Position numbers and translations under genes: made by a program. The notes under the pieces were generated by a model. That model saw only the letters and a list, made by a program, of their open reading frames with translations, did no database searches and had not been told where the DNA came from. This document shows, in pieces, positions 25,229 to 34,539 of a stretch of DNA of 64,000 bases. The DNA is from OLB16 sp964422415 (GTDB lineage: Bacteria > Hinthialibacterota > Hinthialibacteria > OLB16): positions 1 to 64,000 of the forward strand of contig CAYRBI010000005.1 of the NCBI GenBank assembly GCA_964422415.1. Reading direction: 5' to 3'. The first letter of the stretch is position 1. Every line of letters starts with the position of its first letter.

Positions 25229-27145
25229 TTATCCCTTGTAATCAAGCCCCATCTGAGCCCGGAGGGCTTCCTGTGCGGCCTCACGGACATCAGCATTCGA
25301 ATCCGACAACATGGGAGTCAGCTGGCGCGCGAGGTCTTGATTCCCTCTCTTACCAATGGCACGGAGGGCATGGACGCGGACATGCGGGACGGTATCCTCA
25401 ACCAATTCTAGGGCTTTGAACATGAGATGCGGGGAATCCACCCGTGCAAGCACCCACAATCCCGAGGTCCGCATCCAGGAGTCTGGGTGCCGGAGCATTT
25501 GCATGAGCGCGATCTCCGCGTCAGATCTTCCAACCTCGTACAGCGCGAGAACCGCATTCGCGCGCTCGCGTGGAACATCGCTATGGGTGGATTCCTCAAT
25601 CCGCTCGATCCACTGTCCCTTCTTCTCGATTGGTAAGCTCTCAATCAGGTTTGCTCTCACACGCGGATCGGGATCATTAAACAGGCTCCGGATGGTGGTA
25701 TCATCAATCTCCCCGGAGGGCAGATGCCCAAACCCCCTTACCGCCGAGGCGCGCACCCGTTCATTCTGATCAGTCAGAAGGCCCTCGATGGTCTCACGCG
25801 CGGTGGGATTCTCCGCGAGTTCCGCCAGGATAAGGGTCATGTGCACCCGGTCTTCATCATCCAGTCCGCCTAGTGTCTCTGTCAGACTCTGCACAAAATC
25901 CTGATCGATGCGCTGCATGATATGGGTCAAGCTTCTTCTCTCAGTGTCGGAGAGCTGCGAGAAGTTATCGATCAAGTAATCCCTGGAAATACGCCCGATT
26001 GTTTTGACCACCAAGCGGGAAGTTTCAGGATCCTGTTCCTTCAAGAGCGGCATCAGATCACGCACCGCCTGATGGCGGCCACGGAATTGGAGGTATTGCA
26101 CCGCCGCCCGGCGGATGGGCACCGAAGGGTGCTTGAGGAGTTGCTGGAGCGTGGTGTAGGGTATATCGCGTTCAAAACTGAGGAAGTTCTCCATCAAGGT
26201 GGAGATCAAGAGGGGATTTGGATTTTCGATCAAAGCCAATTGGAACGAGAAGAACTCCTCACCAAAGTCTCCTCCGAACAGTCTCAGGAAGCGTGTCCGG
26301 AGCTCCCGCCGTACCCATGGGAAATACTCAAAGAAGGTGTTGATAATGCCCCGGTCAGCCAGAAATCGGAGAACTAAACTCCGGGTCTCATGCGGTAACC
26401 GGTGCAGACTGTCAACATGGTCACTGATGGTGTCCTTATTGAGAAGGCGGTCAATCAAGGTCAGGGCTTTCTCTTGCGTTTCGTGGGTTCCCGCTCCCAG
26501 TCCATGGTAGAGCAAGTCAATCCGGCGAAGGGTGGGACGTGAGATGATCTCGAGTTCGATGGCGCTTCGGCCTGAGGCATTCACCTCCGGAAAAACCTCC
26601 CAGAAATCATTGGGATTTTCAACGGAGATGGCAAGGAGGCTCGAGACCATCACGGAACGGACATTCCTTTGAGAAACTGAGGAAAGCGAAGCAAACAAAT
26701 CCATGAGCTCGCGTATATATTGACGTTGCTTGGGATTGTCGGACACCATGTCCAGTGAACGGTTCAGGATCGACTCGACCGCACGCCGTCCCTCCTCACG
26801 CACATCCACCACCGGATCAAAGAGCGAGGCGATGACATCCTGGATTTCACCCAAGCCACCAAACTCACCGATCAACCGTACTGCCGCCTGACGGACCTTC
26901 GGCAGAGGCGAGAGTCTTTGCAGGCTGAGCAAAGGAATGACCGCCTTGCCGCGTCGCTTCAGAGCCGCGAAAGCAGCCTTCGCCACAGCGGAGTTGGAAT
27001 CCGCGAGCAGAAGCGAAAACCAGGCGACAGGCCATTCCAGATCGATCTTCGCGAGCAGATCGATAGCTTCCAGGCGTTTTGAAGTTTCACCAGTAAAGAG
27101 GACGGACCAAATCTTGGGATGCTGGTCGTCACGCAGATCAGGCAC
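25229..27145 (-). CDS. HEAT-repeat protein at the end of the flagellar operon
   Basis: Protein of 638 aa made almost wholly of HEAT/armadillo-type helical repeats. Typical units are PHVRVHALRAIGKRG, ADVREAAQEALRAQ, ERVRASAVRGFGHLPSG, PRVRANLIESLP and VPIRRAAVQYLQFRGR. There is no signal peptide or membrane segment, so it is probably a cytoplasmic scaffold. It starts at GTG 27145, 6 nt after the stop of the DUF2802-like gene, and is probably translationally coupled. Its place as the last gene of the flagellar operon suggests a role in flagellar assembly or placement, but no function is known. Confidence 0.85.
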   Translation of the reverse strand: MPDLRDDQHPKIWSVLFTGETSKRLEAIDLLAKIDLEWPVAWFSLLLADSNSAVAKAAFAALKRRGKAVIPLLSLQRLSPLPKVRQAAVRLIGEFGGLGEIQDVIASLFDPVVDVREEGRRAVESILNRSLDMVSDNPKQRQYIRELMDLFASLSSVSQRNVRSVMVSSLLAISVENPNDFWEVFPEVNASGRSAIELEIISRPTLRRIDLLYHGLGAGTHETQEKALTLIDRLLNKDTISDHVDSLHRLPHETRSLVLRFLADRGIINTFFEYFPWVRRELRTRFLRLFGGDFGEEFFSFQLALIENPNPLLISTLMENFLSFERDIPYTTLQQLLKHPSVPIRRAAVQYLQFRGRHQAVRDLMPLLKEQDPETSRLVVKTIGRISRDYLIDNFSQLSDTERRSLTHIMQRIDQDFVQSLTETLGGLDDEDRVHMTLILAELAENPTARETIEGLLTDQNERVRASAVRGFGHLPSGEIDDTTIRSLFNDPDPRVRANLIESLPIEKKGQWIERIEESTHSDVPRERANAVLALYEVGRSDAEIALMQMLRHPDSWMRTSGLWVLARVDSPHLMFKALELVEDTVPHVRVHALRAIGKRGNQDLARQLTPMLSDSNADVREAAQEALRAQMGLDYKG

Positions 27146-27151
27146 GGAAAA

Positions 27152-27703
27152 TTAGACCCCCGCGAGAGATGATGGCCTATGTTGAGCCATGCGGATCAAG
27201 AGTTGTGCCTCTTGCTTTCCGATTCGCAACTCTTGCGCGATCTGGTCGATGGTCTTGCCTTCGCGGAAAAGGAAGAGTGCGCGCGAGGGAGCATCCTGGC
27301 CAATCGGCTCGCTCTCGGCAATGGGAGATTGCAACTGGTCCACTTCCACTCCGGGAGAGTGAGCGGGTAGGTTCTCTTCCTCAATGACAACTTCCGGGGC
27401 GGGCGGTGTGGGTTCCCTCTGCTGTTGAACTACCTCTTCCACAAACGCCGGCGGAACTTCAGGAGGTGCTTCAGCAGCCAGCGGTTTGGAGAGCTCATTA
27501 AAGCGGGTGTTGATAAGCTCCCGCTGGGCTTGAGACATCTGAATCACGCGCAGATGATATTGATCCAGTTCCGCGCGTGTGACCCAGTCATCTTGTTGGA
27601 GATCGAGGATCCAGGGGGGAACACGATTTTCTCGCCGTTCCTTCCAGAGGTAGGCCACGGCTGCTCCCAAGACCAGCATGAGAATCCACTGAATCAGTTC
27701 CAA
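27152..27703 (-). CDS. Flagellar-operon membrane protein with DUF2802-like C-terminus
   Basis: Protein of 183 aa. It has one N-terminal membrane helix (about residues 4-20), a predicted helical stretch around residues 35-75, a Pro/Glu-rich linker, and a C-terminal helix-turn-helix-like segment ALFLFREGKTIDQIAQELRI. That end matches the DUF2802 pattern found in flagellar gene clusters of other bacteria. Probably anchored in the inner membrane facing the cytoplasm. The exact role is unknown. It lies 3 nt downstream of the small flagellar-operon gene and just upstream of the HEAT protein. Confidence 0.75.
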   Translation of the reverse strand: MELIQWILMLVLGAAVAYLWKERRENRVPPWILDLQQDDWVTRAELDQYHLRVIQMSQAQRELINTRFNELSKPLAAEAPPEVPPAFVEEVVQQQREPTPPAPEVVIEEENLPAHSPGVEVDQLQSPIAESEPIGQDAPSRALFLFREGKTIDQIAQELRIGKQEAQLLIRMAQHRPSSLAGV

Positions 27704-27706
27704 GGA

Positions 27707-28033
27707 TCAAACCACAATATCAACAAGTTTCCCGCTCCCTGGCGGGGATACATGGGCAGACTGTTCTGTCGTGTCCAGGGGAAGACGAGCTGATTCTTTG
27801 CGTTTCCGGCTGTTTTCCCCCGGCGATCTCCCCCGGCTACCTGGCTTATCGTCAATCGTCCGTCCCTCGGTATGGGTGGTATCATTGACCTGCGTGGCGT
27901 GCTGTTGCGCTTCCATGGCAGCCACCACACGTGCCTCGATTGGCGCGTGCACCTGTTGTTGGTGCACGAGATTGGAAGGCTGCTGGAGAACCTGTGACCC
28001 CTGCACTACTGGAATATGGTCGGCAATTCTCAT
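27707..28033 (-). CDS. Small flagellar-operon protein of unknown function
   Basis: Protein of 108 aa, very hydrophilic and rich in Gln, His, Arg and Ser, likely disordered. It begins MRIADHIPVVQGSQVLQQPS and ends GKLVDIVV. This pattern (N-terminal hydrophobic-Gln stretch, charged middle, terminal hydrophobic strand) resembles small proteins often found between fli genes in other phyla. I recognise it only by that layout. It lies between the 28079 repeat element and the DUF2802-like gene. Confidence 0.6.
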   Translation of the reverse strand: MRIADHIPVVQGSQVLQQPSNLVHQQQVHAPIEARVVAAMEAQQHATQVNDTTHTEGRTIDDKPGSRGRSPGENSRKRKESARLPLDTTEQSAHVSPPGSGKLVDIVV

Positions 28034-28078
28034 GTCAGCCTCCTTTCTCCGCCCTCAAGGCGGTACCGCATCCCCTAT

Positions 28079-28218
28079 CAGCCCGTTGAACAATACAATT
28101 TTCTACCGGCACCATGGATTCCCGGCTTCGCGGGAATGACGATTTCCGAGGGATTTCGCCTATTCTGTCATTCCCGCGAAGGCGGGAATCCACGGTCGCA
28201 CTCTTATTCAACAGAATG
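28079..28218. mobile_element. 140-bp palindromic MITE/REPIN-like element (copy 2)
   Basis: Contains two inverted copies of a core: CCATGGATTCCCGGC..GCGGGAATGAC on the left and its complement on the right. The outer ends are CAGCCCGTTGAA and TTCAACAGAATG. A TA dinucleotide lies one base outside each end (28077-28078 and 28220-28221), consistent with TA target duplication as in IS630/Tc1-mariner derivatives. It starts directly after the last sense codons of fliA; the TA on that side is part of the fliA stop codon. It has no coding capacity. The same element is at 36773-36912, and a partial copy at 190-266. Confidence 0.8.
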
Positions 28219-29076
28219 TTATGGGGCCTGCACCGCTCTGGCGAATTCATGCTCCAAGTTCTTTAATCTGGCTCTTAGCCGCGACATGGACTTGGTGTGC
28301 AGCTGGCACACCCGGCTTTCCGTCACGCTCAGGACCTTACCGATTTCCTTAAAGGTCATCTCGTCGTAGTAATACATCGCCACCACAAGCCGTTCTTTTT
28401 CAGGGAGGCTCTCGATCGTACTGGCAAGGATGTTGATCAACTCATCACGGGCCAAAATATCGCGGCAGGTCCGCTCCGTGCGGGCCGCCTGATCTCCACG
28501 GGTGGTACGGCTGTCATCCGACAGGCGCAGCTCTTCATCCAGGCTCAGCACCACGGAACGTGAGGCCATGCTCAGAAGCTGGCGGAACTCCTCAATCGAG
28601 AGATCCAAGTGCGCACTGACCTCCTCATCGTTCGCTGGACGCAGAAACTTGTTCTCGAGCTGGGAGTAAGCATTCTGAAGCTGGTTCATCCGCTTACGCA
28701 GCGAACGTGGTAGCCAATCAACCGCGCGCAGTTCATCAATGATGGCCCCACGGACACGGGGAATGGCATAAGTGATGAACTTGACCTCCCGGTTGGGATC
28801 GAAGTTATCGACGGCGTTGATTAGCCCAATGACACCAGCGGAGTAAAGGTCATCAAAATCCAGAACATCCTGATCAAGGTGGGGATGTGTCACTAGACGA
28901 TTGAGAACATATTTAACCACGTAAATATACTGACGGATCATACGATCCCGGGCATGAGCATTACCCTGAACAATTTCCTTCCAGACCTCCGCCTCATCCG
29001 GCATTGGTTTGATCTTCTGGGTTTTGGCGGTCCGAGACTTGGTCTCTTCCGCGCATTGTGTTGTGTTTCCATCCAT
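28219..29076 (-). CDS. fliA: Flagellar sigma factor sigma28
   Basis: RNA polymerase sigma factor of 285 aa that would direct late flagellar and chemotaxis promoters. Region 2 contains DFDDLYSAGVIGLINAVDNFDP, close to the FliA/WhiG pattern; region 3 has PRVRGAIIDELRAVDWLPRS; region 4 has VVAMYYYDEMTFKEIGKVLS with a helix-turn-helix. ATG 29076 is chosen because AGGGAGA lies 8 nt upstream; the longer frame adds 14 residues. It lies downstream of flhF/flhG, a usual order. The stop codon TAA is formed at the junction with the palindromic element. Confidence 0.95.
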   Translation of the reverse strand: MDGNTTQCAEETKSRTAKTQKIKPMPDEAEVWKEIVQGNAHARDRMIRQYIYVVKYVLNRLVTHPHLDQDVLDFDDLYSAGVIGLINAVDNFDPNREVKFITYAIPRVRGAIIDELRAVDWLPRSLRKRMNQLQNAYSQLENKFLRPANDEEVSAHLDLSIEEFRQLLSMASRSVVLSLDEELRLSDDSRTTRGDQAARTERTCRDILARDELINILASTIESLPEKERLVVAMYYYDEMTFKEIGKVLSVTESRVCQLHTKSMSRLRARLKNLEHEFARAVQAP

Positions 29077-29125
29077 GCAAGTAGTCTCCCTATCCCCATG
29101 AGTCGCAACCAAGAGCAAATGCCCT

Positions 29126-29938
29126 TCAGCCCGCGAGTGCCAAATCTCCTTCGTTGGCGTACTTCATGACCTCCACCTTGACCTTTTTCACATTCTGCCT
29201 ACGCAGCAAATCAATATGAGTCGGTTTGAGAAGCGTATGCCGTAACAAGATCGGGGTTCCATCCTCCCCCATCACGGTCTCCGCCACACGCTGGTTCGGT
29301 TCAAGATCCTCCACCGCGACCCACACAGCCGATTTCATCGTACGCTGGCCCTCAGCTGAGGCACGCCAGTCATTCACATACTCTTCAGAATTCCGGATAC
29401 TACTTTGGCTGCGGTTCTGTGACTCGAGTGAGTCCAACATGACACCAATGAGAAAACCGATAAACGCTCCCGTCATCGAGAGGAAAATGGGGAACGCGAT
29501 GAACCATGTTACCTTAGACCAAAGCGGCATCGACGGCATATTTGGCAAATAGCGGATGGCCGCCGATAGAACGGAGAGGACGAATGGCACAAAGGCACAC
29601 AAAGCTGATATTTGCCTTGTTCGAACCGAAAACGGCTGCATGGATTTATCCTTCATATCCACCGCCAACTTTCTTAGAATACCCCTCCAATCTTTCAGAG
29701 TAGCATGATCCGCGCCCTTTTCCCATAGCAAAGATGGTTCCATCTCGGATCCCACAGATTTTGGAAACAATCCAAGGGGTGGAATCACATCAGACACAGC
29801 TGTTGTTTCGATGCCCTTCATCCCCAATCCAGGGGGATCCACCGCCCAATCCGCGGTAGTCGATTCCAGCCGGTTGATCTGCGCCGCGATCCGGGAGATT
29901 CGATCTCTCCTGGGGGGCAACGAAGCTGCGTAAACCAT
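29126..29938 (-). CDS. Flagellar-operon membrane protein with HD-GYP-accessory-like C-terminal domain
   Basis: Protein of 270 aa. The N-terminal 110 residues are hydrophilic; two membrane helices follow (about 110-130 and 145-170). The C-terminal part (about 203-262) reads VAVEDLEPNQRVAETVMGED then PILLRHTLLKPTHIDLLRRQ. This resembles the V-x-DL-x-PGM ... G-x-LL ... L-x-x-xHI-x-x-L module that precedes many HD-GYP domains; no HD-GYP follows here. It starts 1 nt after the flhG stop. A cytoplasmic regulatory module tethered to the membrane is likely. I do not know a named family. Confidence 0.75.
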   Translation of the reverse strand: MVYAASLPPRRDRISRIAAQINRLESTTADWAVDPPGLGMKGIETTAVSDVIPPLGLFPKSVGSEMEPSLLWEKGADHATLKDWRGILRKLAVDMKDKSMQPFSVRTRQISALCAFVPFVLSVLSAAIRYLPNMPSMPLWSKVTWFIAFPIFLSMTGAFIGFLIGVMLDSLESQNRSQSSIRNSEEYVNDWRASAEGQRTMKSAVWVAVEDLEPNQRVAETVMGEDGTPILLRHTLLKPTHIDLLRRQNVKKVKVEVMKYANEGDLALAG

Positions 29939-29939
29939 A

Positions 29940-30854
29940 TCAAGCTGCCCCCTTCTTCAGATAACTAACAACCCTGCGCCAAAGCGAACTTCCATCTCCG
30001 CTGGCCCCATCCGCGCGGACACTCGCATTCAAGAGTTTAGTTGCAATCGATTGGATCCCGCGCGTGGCGATTCCGTGTGGAATGTCCTCGATAAAAGCCC
30101 GTTGATTCCGGATTGCGTTGGGCACATCTGGATCCCTCAAAACCTCACCCAAGGGCGAGAGCGGATGACCAAGAAACTTCCCGGCCATCTCCACCATGAA
30201 GGCGGAGGTCTTCCGTGCTTCCCGTTCCGAGGCCGCCATGTTCACCACTAAATGAACCGGTTTGATGGGATCATGAACATGAATGTTCTTGAGCATGTGG
30301 TACGCATCCAAATACGCTGTCGGTTCGGGAGTAGTGACAATCAATGCCTCGCCAGCAGCATGGACAAACGACAGCACGCTATCCGAGAGACCCGCGGCGG
30401 TATCGATGAGAACCAGATCCATTTCGGGGATGAAATCCGCGAATTGATCCATGAGTCCTTCCAGGTCTTTTCCACGCAGCATGGCGAGTTCCGCCACACC
30501 ATTCGAGGCCGGAATCACTTTAACGCCATGGGGATCCTGAACCACAATCTCCCCCAGCCGTTTCTCTCCAGAAATGACATGCGAGAGGTTGAAGCGTGGT
30601 TGTAAACCCATTAAGAGATGGATATTCGCCAGCGAGAGATCGGCATCAATCACCAGAATCTTCCGTCCACGGCGCGCCAGGGCAATCGCCAGATTCGCCA
30701 CAATATTGGACTTGCCGACCCCCCCCTTACCGCTCGTAACCGCCAAGGTCCGGACTGGACGGGTATCGACGCGCAGTGAAACCGGCGGCGGAGCCTGAGA
30801 CATGAGCTCCACCATCTCACGTAAACGCTGTGCCTGGTCGATGACTGAAGGCAT
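29940..30854 (-). CDS. flhG: MinD-like ATPase FlhG (FleN/YlxH)
   Basis: ParA/MinD-family ATPase of 304 aa that works with FlhF to set the number and position of flagella. The deviant Walker A is TSGKGGVGKSN (40-50) with the signature Lys43. VIDADLSLANIHLLMG and VLIDTAAGLSDSVL follow, and the LIVTTPEPTAYLDAYHMLK stretch is typical of FlhG rather than MinD. An N-terminal DQAQRLREMV helix matches the FlhF-activating segment. It follows flhF by 3 nt. Confidence 0.95.
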   Translation of the reverse strand: MPSVIDQAQRLREMVELMSQAPPPVSLRVDTRPVRTLAVTSGKGGVGKSNIVANLAIALARRGRKILVIDADLSLANIHLLMGLQPRFNLSHVISGEKRLGEIVVQDPHGVKVIPASNGVAELAMLRGKDLEGLMDQFADFIPEMDLVLIDTAAGLSDSVLSFVHAAGEALIVTTPEPTAYLDAYHMLKNIHVHDPIKPVHLVVNMAASEREARKTSAFMVEMAGKFLGHPLSPLGEVLRDPDVPNAIRNQRAFIEDIPHGIATRGIQSIATKLLNASVRADGASGDGSSLWRRVVSYLKKGAA

Positions 30855-30857
30855 CCT

Positions 30858-32258
30858 TTAGACCTCGGCTTTCGTTCCCGCCAACACTCCGGCATCTCCA
30901 TTCCGGTCCGCCGTTACCGAAGCCAGAATCTCTTCCGCCATCCGGCCTGGATCTACCGGTTCGATGTCCTCGGGCACATTCTGTCCCGTGGTGAGGTACG
31001 AAACGGGGATCTTGGTCAGGTGTTGGATATTGAACGGTGCGGCGTAGTTCCGTGTTTCATCCAATTTCGTAACAATCAGGCTGTGGATGGATAGTGGATT
31101 GAAACGCTCGACAGCTTCCTCGATGTACCGGTCGTTCATGGTCGAGGAAAGGACCAGGAACTTCTCACACTCGGGGATGGGATCCAGGAAACTGCGCAGT
31201 TCAGCCATCTGAGTCTCGTCACGGGGAGACCGTCCAGCGGTATCGATGAAGATCACATCAGCATCGTGACATTTCCTAAGTGCATCGGGCATTTCCTCGG
31301 GGCCATACACTACTTGGAGATCGAGACGCAGGATCTCCGCGTACTTACGCAGCTGGTCTTCGGCAGCCAAACGGTAGGTGTCCACCGTGATCAATCCCAC
31401 TTTCGTATGCACCTTGGGAGTCACCACAAGTCCCGAGGCCAGTTTGGCCAAGGTAGTGGTTTTGCCGACTCCGGTTGGCCCCACCAGCGTAATGATGCGT
31501 TGCCCCGTTTCCGGCTTGGAGACCGGTGGTGTGGTCGTCACCATTCCGGCCAAGAGTTCCTTGAGAATCTTTTGCTCGAACTCCAATCCGGGATGGGGGA
31601 TGGTCATGAGACGTACCGCGATCCGGTTGAGCAGTTGCTCGGAGAGCGAGCTTTCCATCAGCCTCTTCATGCAGCCATGCCATTCGACTGGTACCTCGGC
31701 CAAAAGACCAAAACGGCCCAAAGGTCCCCCTAACGACAGCAACCGTTCCATTGAATTCGCCAGCCGGTCAATGCGGACCTCGAGAGCCTCCAAGCGTGTT
31801 GAATCAAAGTCCACCCGCGCGGGTTGTTTGGGCTCCGCTGGTGCTGGTGTCACGGTCTGCGTAGACACCGGCTCCATCGGTACAGGATTGGCTGCGGGAT
31901 TAGTGGCGGCCACTGGCGCCGTGTTGTTCTGACGGATGCGCTCGATCTTCGAAAGAAACTCATGCGCGGCATTCTGCGCGGTCGTACATGCGGCCGGGGC
32001 CGGACGCTGTTCAAGGACTGGTGACTGAGCGGTCACCGCCTGAGCACCCCCAGAACGATTGGAAAGGCGCTGTGGTGTATAAAATGGCTGTTGATCCTCA
32101 AGGGCCGCCGTGATCTCAACTCGCGGTTTCCCCAAGATTCCGAAAAGCCTTCCGGGACAGGTCCGTGTATGCAGAATGACCGCATTTTCGCCGAGCTCGG
32201 CACGGACCTTGGCCATCGCCTGCTGTACAGACGCAGCTTCGAACTTCCTGATTCTCAT
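30858..32258 (-). CDS. flhF: Signal-recognition-type GTPase FlhF
   Basis: SRP-family GTPase of 466 aa that recruits early flagellar parts to the pole or cell site. The N-terminal B domain starts MRIRKFEAASVQQAM; a Pro/Ala-rich linker runs to about residue 150; then come the helical N domain and the G domain. The G domain has G1 LVGPTGVGKTTT (258-269), DTYRLAAEDQL (293-303), DTAGRSPRD (339-347) and TKLDETRNYAA. The start is placed at ATG 32258 because family members begin there; the frame extends to 32336 without conserved sequence, and an ATG at 32276 is an alternative. Confidence 0.95.
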   Translation of the reverse strand: MRIRKFEAASVQQAMAKVRAELGENAVILHTRTCPGRLFGILGKPRVEITAALEDQQPFYTPQRLSNRSGGAQAVTAQSPVLEQRPAPAACTTAQNAAHEFLSKIERIRQNNTAPVAATNPAANPVPMEPVSTQTVTPAPAEPKQPARVDFDSTRLEALEVRIDRLANSMERLLSLGGPLGRFGLLAEVPVEWHGCMKRLMESSLSEQLLNRIAVRLMTIPHPGLEFEQKILKELLAGMVTTTPPVSKPETGQRIITLVGPTGVGKTTTLAKLASGLVVTPKVHTKVGLITVDTYRLAAEDQLRKYAEILRLDLQVVYGPEEMPDALRKCHDADVIFIDTAGRSPRDETQMAELRSFLDPIPECEKFLVLSSTMNDRYIEEAVERFNPLSIHSLIVTKLDETRNYAAPFNIQHLTKIPVSYLTTGQNVPEDIEPVDPGRMAEEILASVTADRNGDAGVLAGTKAEV

Positions 32259-32373
32259 TTCCCCCAAATCCCCCATTTTCCTTGAATCGGTTGTGCACCA
32301 GATCCGTCCCCACAGAAGAACAGAACCCCAAAACAATCTATCCCCACACAGCCAAATCCTTGGCTAATTCAAA

Positions 32374-34536
32374 TTATGTCCGCCCCGCCCCTTCCCGGCT
32401 GGGTTTCTCCGCGAAGGTCACTGTCCCAATACTCCTCAGGTTGGTGTCTCCAGTCACCTCGGTGTAGGAGAGCACGGTTACCCCGGGGAGTTGACGGCGG
32501 ATCAAACGACTGAATACCAACCGGATCTGCGGATTGGTCAGGATCACAGGATGAACGCCTAGCGAGGCGGCTTCATCCGCTTGTTTTTGGACGGCCGCGA
32601 AAAGCCGTCGTGACAGGTTCGGATCGAGGGCCGCGAAGGAACCCTGGCTGGATTGCCGCGCCGCATTCTGGATCTCCGCCTCCACCTGAGGATCAAGCAG
32701 AATGACGGATACAGTTCCATCCAGTCCTGTCACGTTCTGGATAATGGAAGGGGCCAAAGCCATTCGTGCGAACTCGGTGAGGGCATCAACCTCCTTGGTA
32801 ATCGAGAGGTTATCCGCCAAGGTCTCCAGGATGAGCCCCAGGTTACGCACCGAGACTCTTTCCGCGAGCAGGTTCTGGAGGATTTTCTGAATCTTCCCAA
32901 TCCCCAGCGCCTGCCCGCCCTCGGTGAGTTCCGCCACCACCACCGGTGAATCCGTTTTGATGCCATCGATCAGCTTCTGGGTCTCCTGACGTCCCAGAAT
33001 CTCGGCGGCATGACGGCGGATCACCTCGGTCAGGTGGGTAGCCAGCACAGCGGAAGGCTCAATGACGTTATACCCAGACAGCTCCGCCGAGCCACGGTTC
33101 TGCGGGGTAATCCATATCGCTGGAACACCGAAGGCTGGCTCGGTGGTGTGAACACCGGGGAGATCGGGTACACCTTCGCCTGGATTAATGGCGAGAAAAT
33201 GGTCCGGCAGAACCTCGCCCATGGCGACCTGTACCCCGCGGATACGGATCGAATATTCATTGGGACCGAGTTGAATGTTATCCCGGATACGAATCTGCGG
33301 AACAATGATTCCGAGTTCGAGCGCGACACTCCGCCGGATCGTGGTCACCTGGTCAAGGAATGTGCCACCACGCGCGCTATCCATGAGCGGTACCAGGTTA
33401 TAACCAATCATGAGCTCCATCGAATCCACCTTGAGGAAGCTCTCAACCGGTTCCACTTCCCTCGGAGCTTCTTCAAGGGCCTCACGTTTCTGACGGACCT
33501 TGCCCTCATACTCAACTTGTTCCTGACGGGTCACGAAAAACCACATCACACCCAAGCCCATGGCCATCACGCCAAAGGGGAAGAAGATTCCCCGTGTCTC
33601 CGCATTCGCCAGAGACACCAATGCCAAAAATCCCAACGTCCCGGATGCAACCGCCAAGGCAGCCGGTTGCGACAGAAGTTGCTTGCCCACACTTGTTCCC
33701 AGCGTGTCTGTCGATGCCGCGCGAGTCACCACGATGCCTGAGGCCGTCGAGACCAACAACGAGGGAATTTGAGAGACAAGACCATCGCCAATGGTGAGAA
33801 TCGTGTAAGTCGCGAGTGTTTCCGTTAAACTCAAATTCTCCCGTGTAGCCCCCACGATGATGCCACCGACAACATTGATCAGCGTGATAACCAATCCGGC
33901 GATCGCATCGCCCCTCACGAAACGGCTGGCACCGTCCATGGCACCATAAAAATCCGCTTCCCGCGCCAACGAATCACGTTTGGCACGGGCCTGGTCTTCG
34001 TTGATGAGGCCGCTGTTGAGGTCTTGATCAATCGAGAGCTGCTTACCGGGCATGGCATCCAAGGTGAACCGTGCGGCCACCTCGGCGATACGGCTCGCAC
34101 CACGGGTGATGACGATGAACTGGATGAGCACCAGGATCAGGAATATGACAAAGCCGACAACCGCATTACTTCCCGCCACATAGCGTCCAAAGAACGCAAT
34201 CACCGCCCCCGCTTTCTCGCCCGCCTCACCCTCCGCCGGCAACAGGATCAACTTGGTGGTGGCCACATTAAGCGAGAGACGTAACAGGGTGAGCAACAAA
34301 ATCACACTCGGGAAGGTCGAGAATTCGAGCGGCCCATTAATATAAAACGAGATCATCAAGACCATCAGTGAAAGGGCGATATTGAGGGAGATCAGGATCG
34401 ATAATAACGAGGATGGCACCGATCCCAGCATGACGACCAAGATGCCAAGGATCCCCAAGGCGGCCAGAAGATTGGCCCGGTTGTCGGGATGCAGAAGACC
34501 GCGTGGAGCCTGGGGAGCATTGCCGGGACCAGCCAT
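32374..34536 (-). CDS. flhA: Flagellar export apparatus protein FlhA
   Basis: Core export-gate subunit of 720 aa. The N-terminal half has about eight membrane helices with the FHIPEP-type region (GDAIAGLVITLINVVGG, LTIGDGLVSQIPSLLVSTASGI). The C-terminal half is the cytoplasmic ring domain that docks export substrates and chaperones. Length and motifs match the family. It follows flhB by 3 nt. Export is driven with FlhB, FliP, FliQ and FliR, all encoded just upstream. Confidence 0.97.
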   Translation of the reverse strand: MAGPGNAPQAPRGLLHPDNRANLLAALGILGILVVMLGSVPSSLLSILISLNIALSLMVLMISFYINGPLEFSTFPSVILLLTLLRLSLNVATTKLILLPAEGEAGEKAGAVIAFFGRYVAGSNAVVGFVIFLILVLIQFIVITRGASRIAEVAARFTLDAMPGKQLSIDQDLNSGLINEDQARAKRDSLAREADFYGAMDGASRFVRGDAIAGLVITLINVVGGIIVGATRENLSLTETLATYTILTIGDGLVSQIPSLLVSTASGIVVTRAASTDTLGTSVGKQLLSQPAALAVASGTLGFLALVSLANAETRGIFFPFGVMAMGLGVMWFFVTRQEQVEYEGKVRQKREALEEAPREVEPVESFLKVDSMELMIGYNLVPLMDSARGGTFLDQVTTIRRSVALELGIIVPQIRIRDNIQLGPNEYSIRIRGVQVAMGEVLPDHFLAINPGEGVPDLPGVHTTEPAFGVPAIWITPQNRGSAELSGYNVIEPSAVLATHLTEVIRRHAAEILGRQETQKLIDGIKTDSPVVVAELTEGGQALGIGKIQKILQNLLAERVSVRNLGLILETLADNLSITKEVDALTEFARMALAPSIIQNVTGLDGTVSVILLDPQVEAEIQNAARQSSQGSFAALDPNLSRRLFAAVQKQADEAASLGVHPVILTNPQIRLVFSRLIRRQLPGVTVLSYTEVTGDTNLRSIGTVTFAEKPSREGAGRT

Positions 34537-34539
34537 CGC

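Noticed and set aside
32259..32336. Longer N-terminus for FlhF
   Set aside because: The additional 26 residues are unlike the family, which begins at the MRIRKFEAAS segment.
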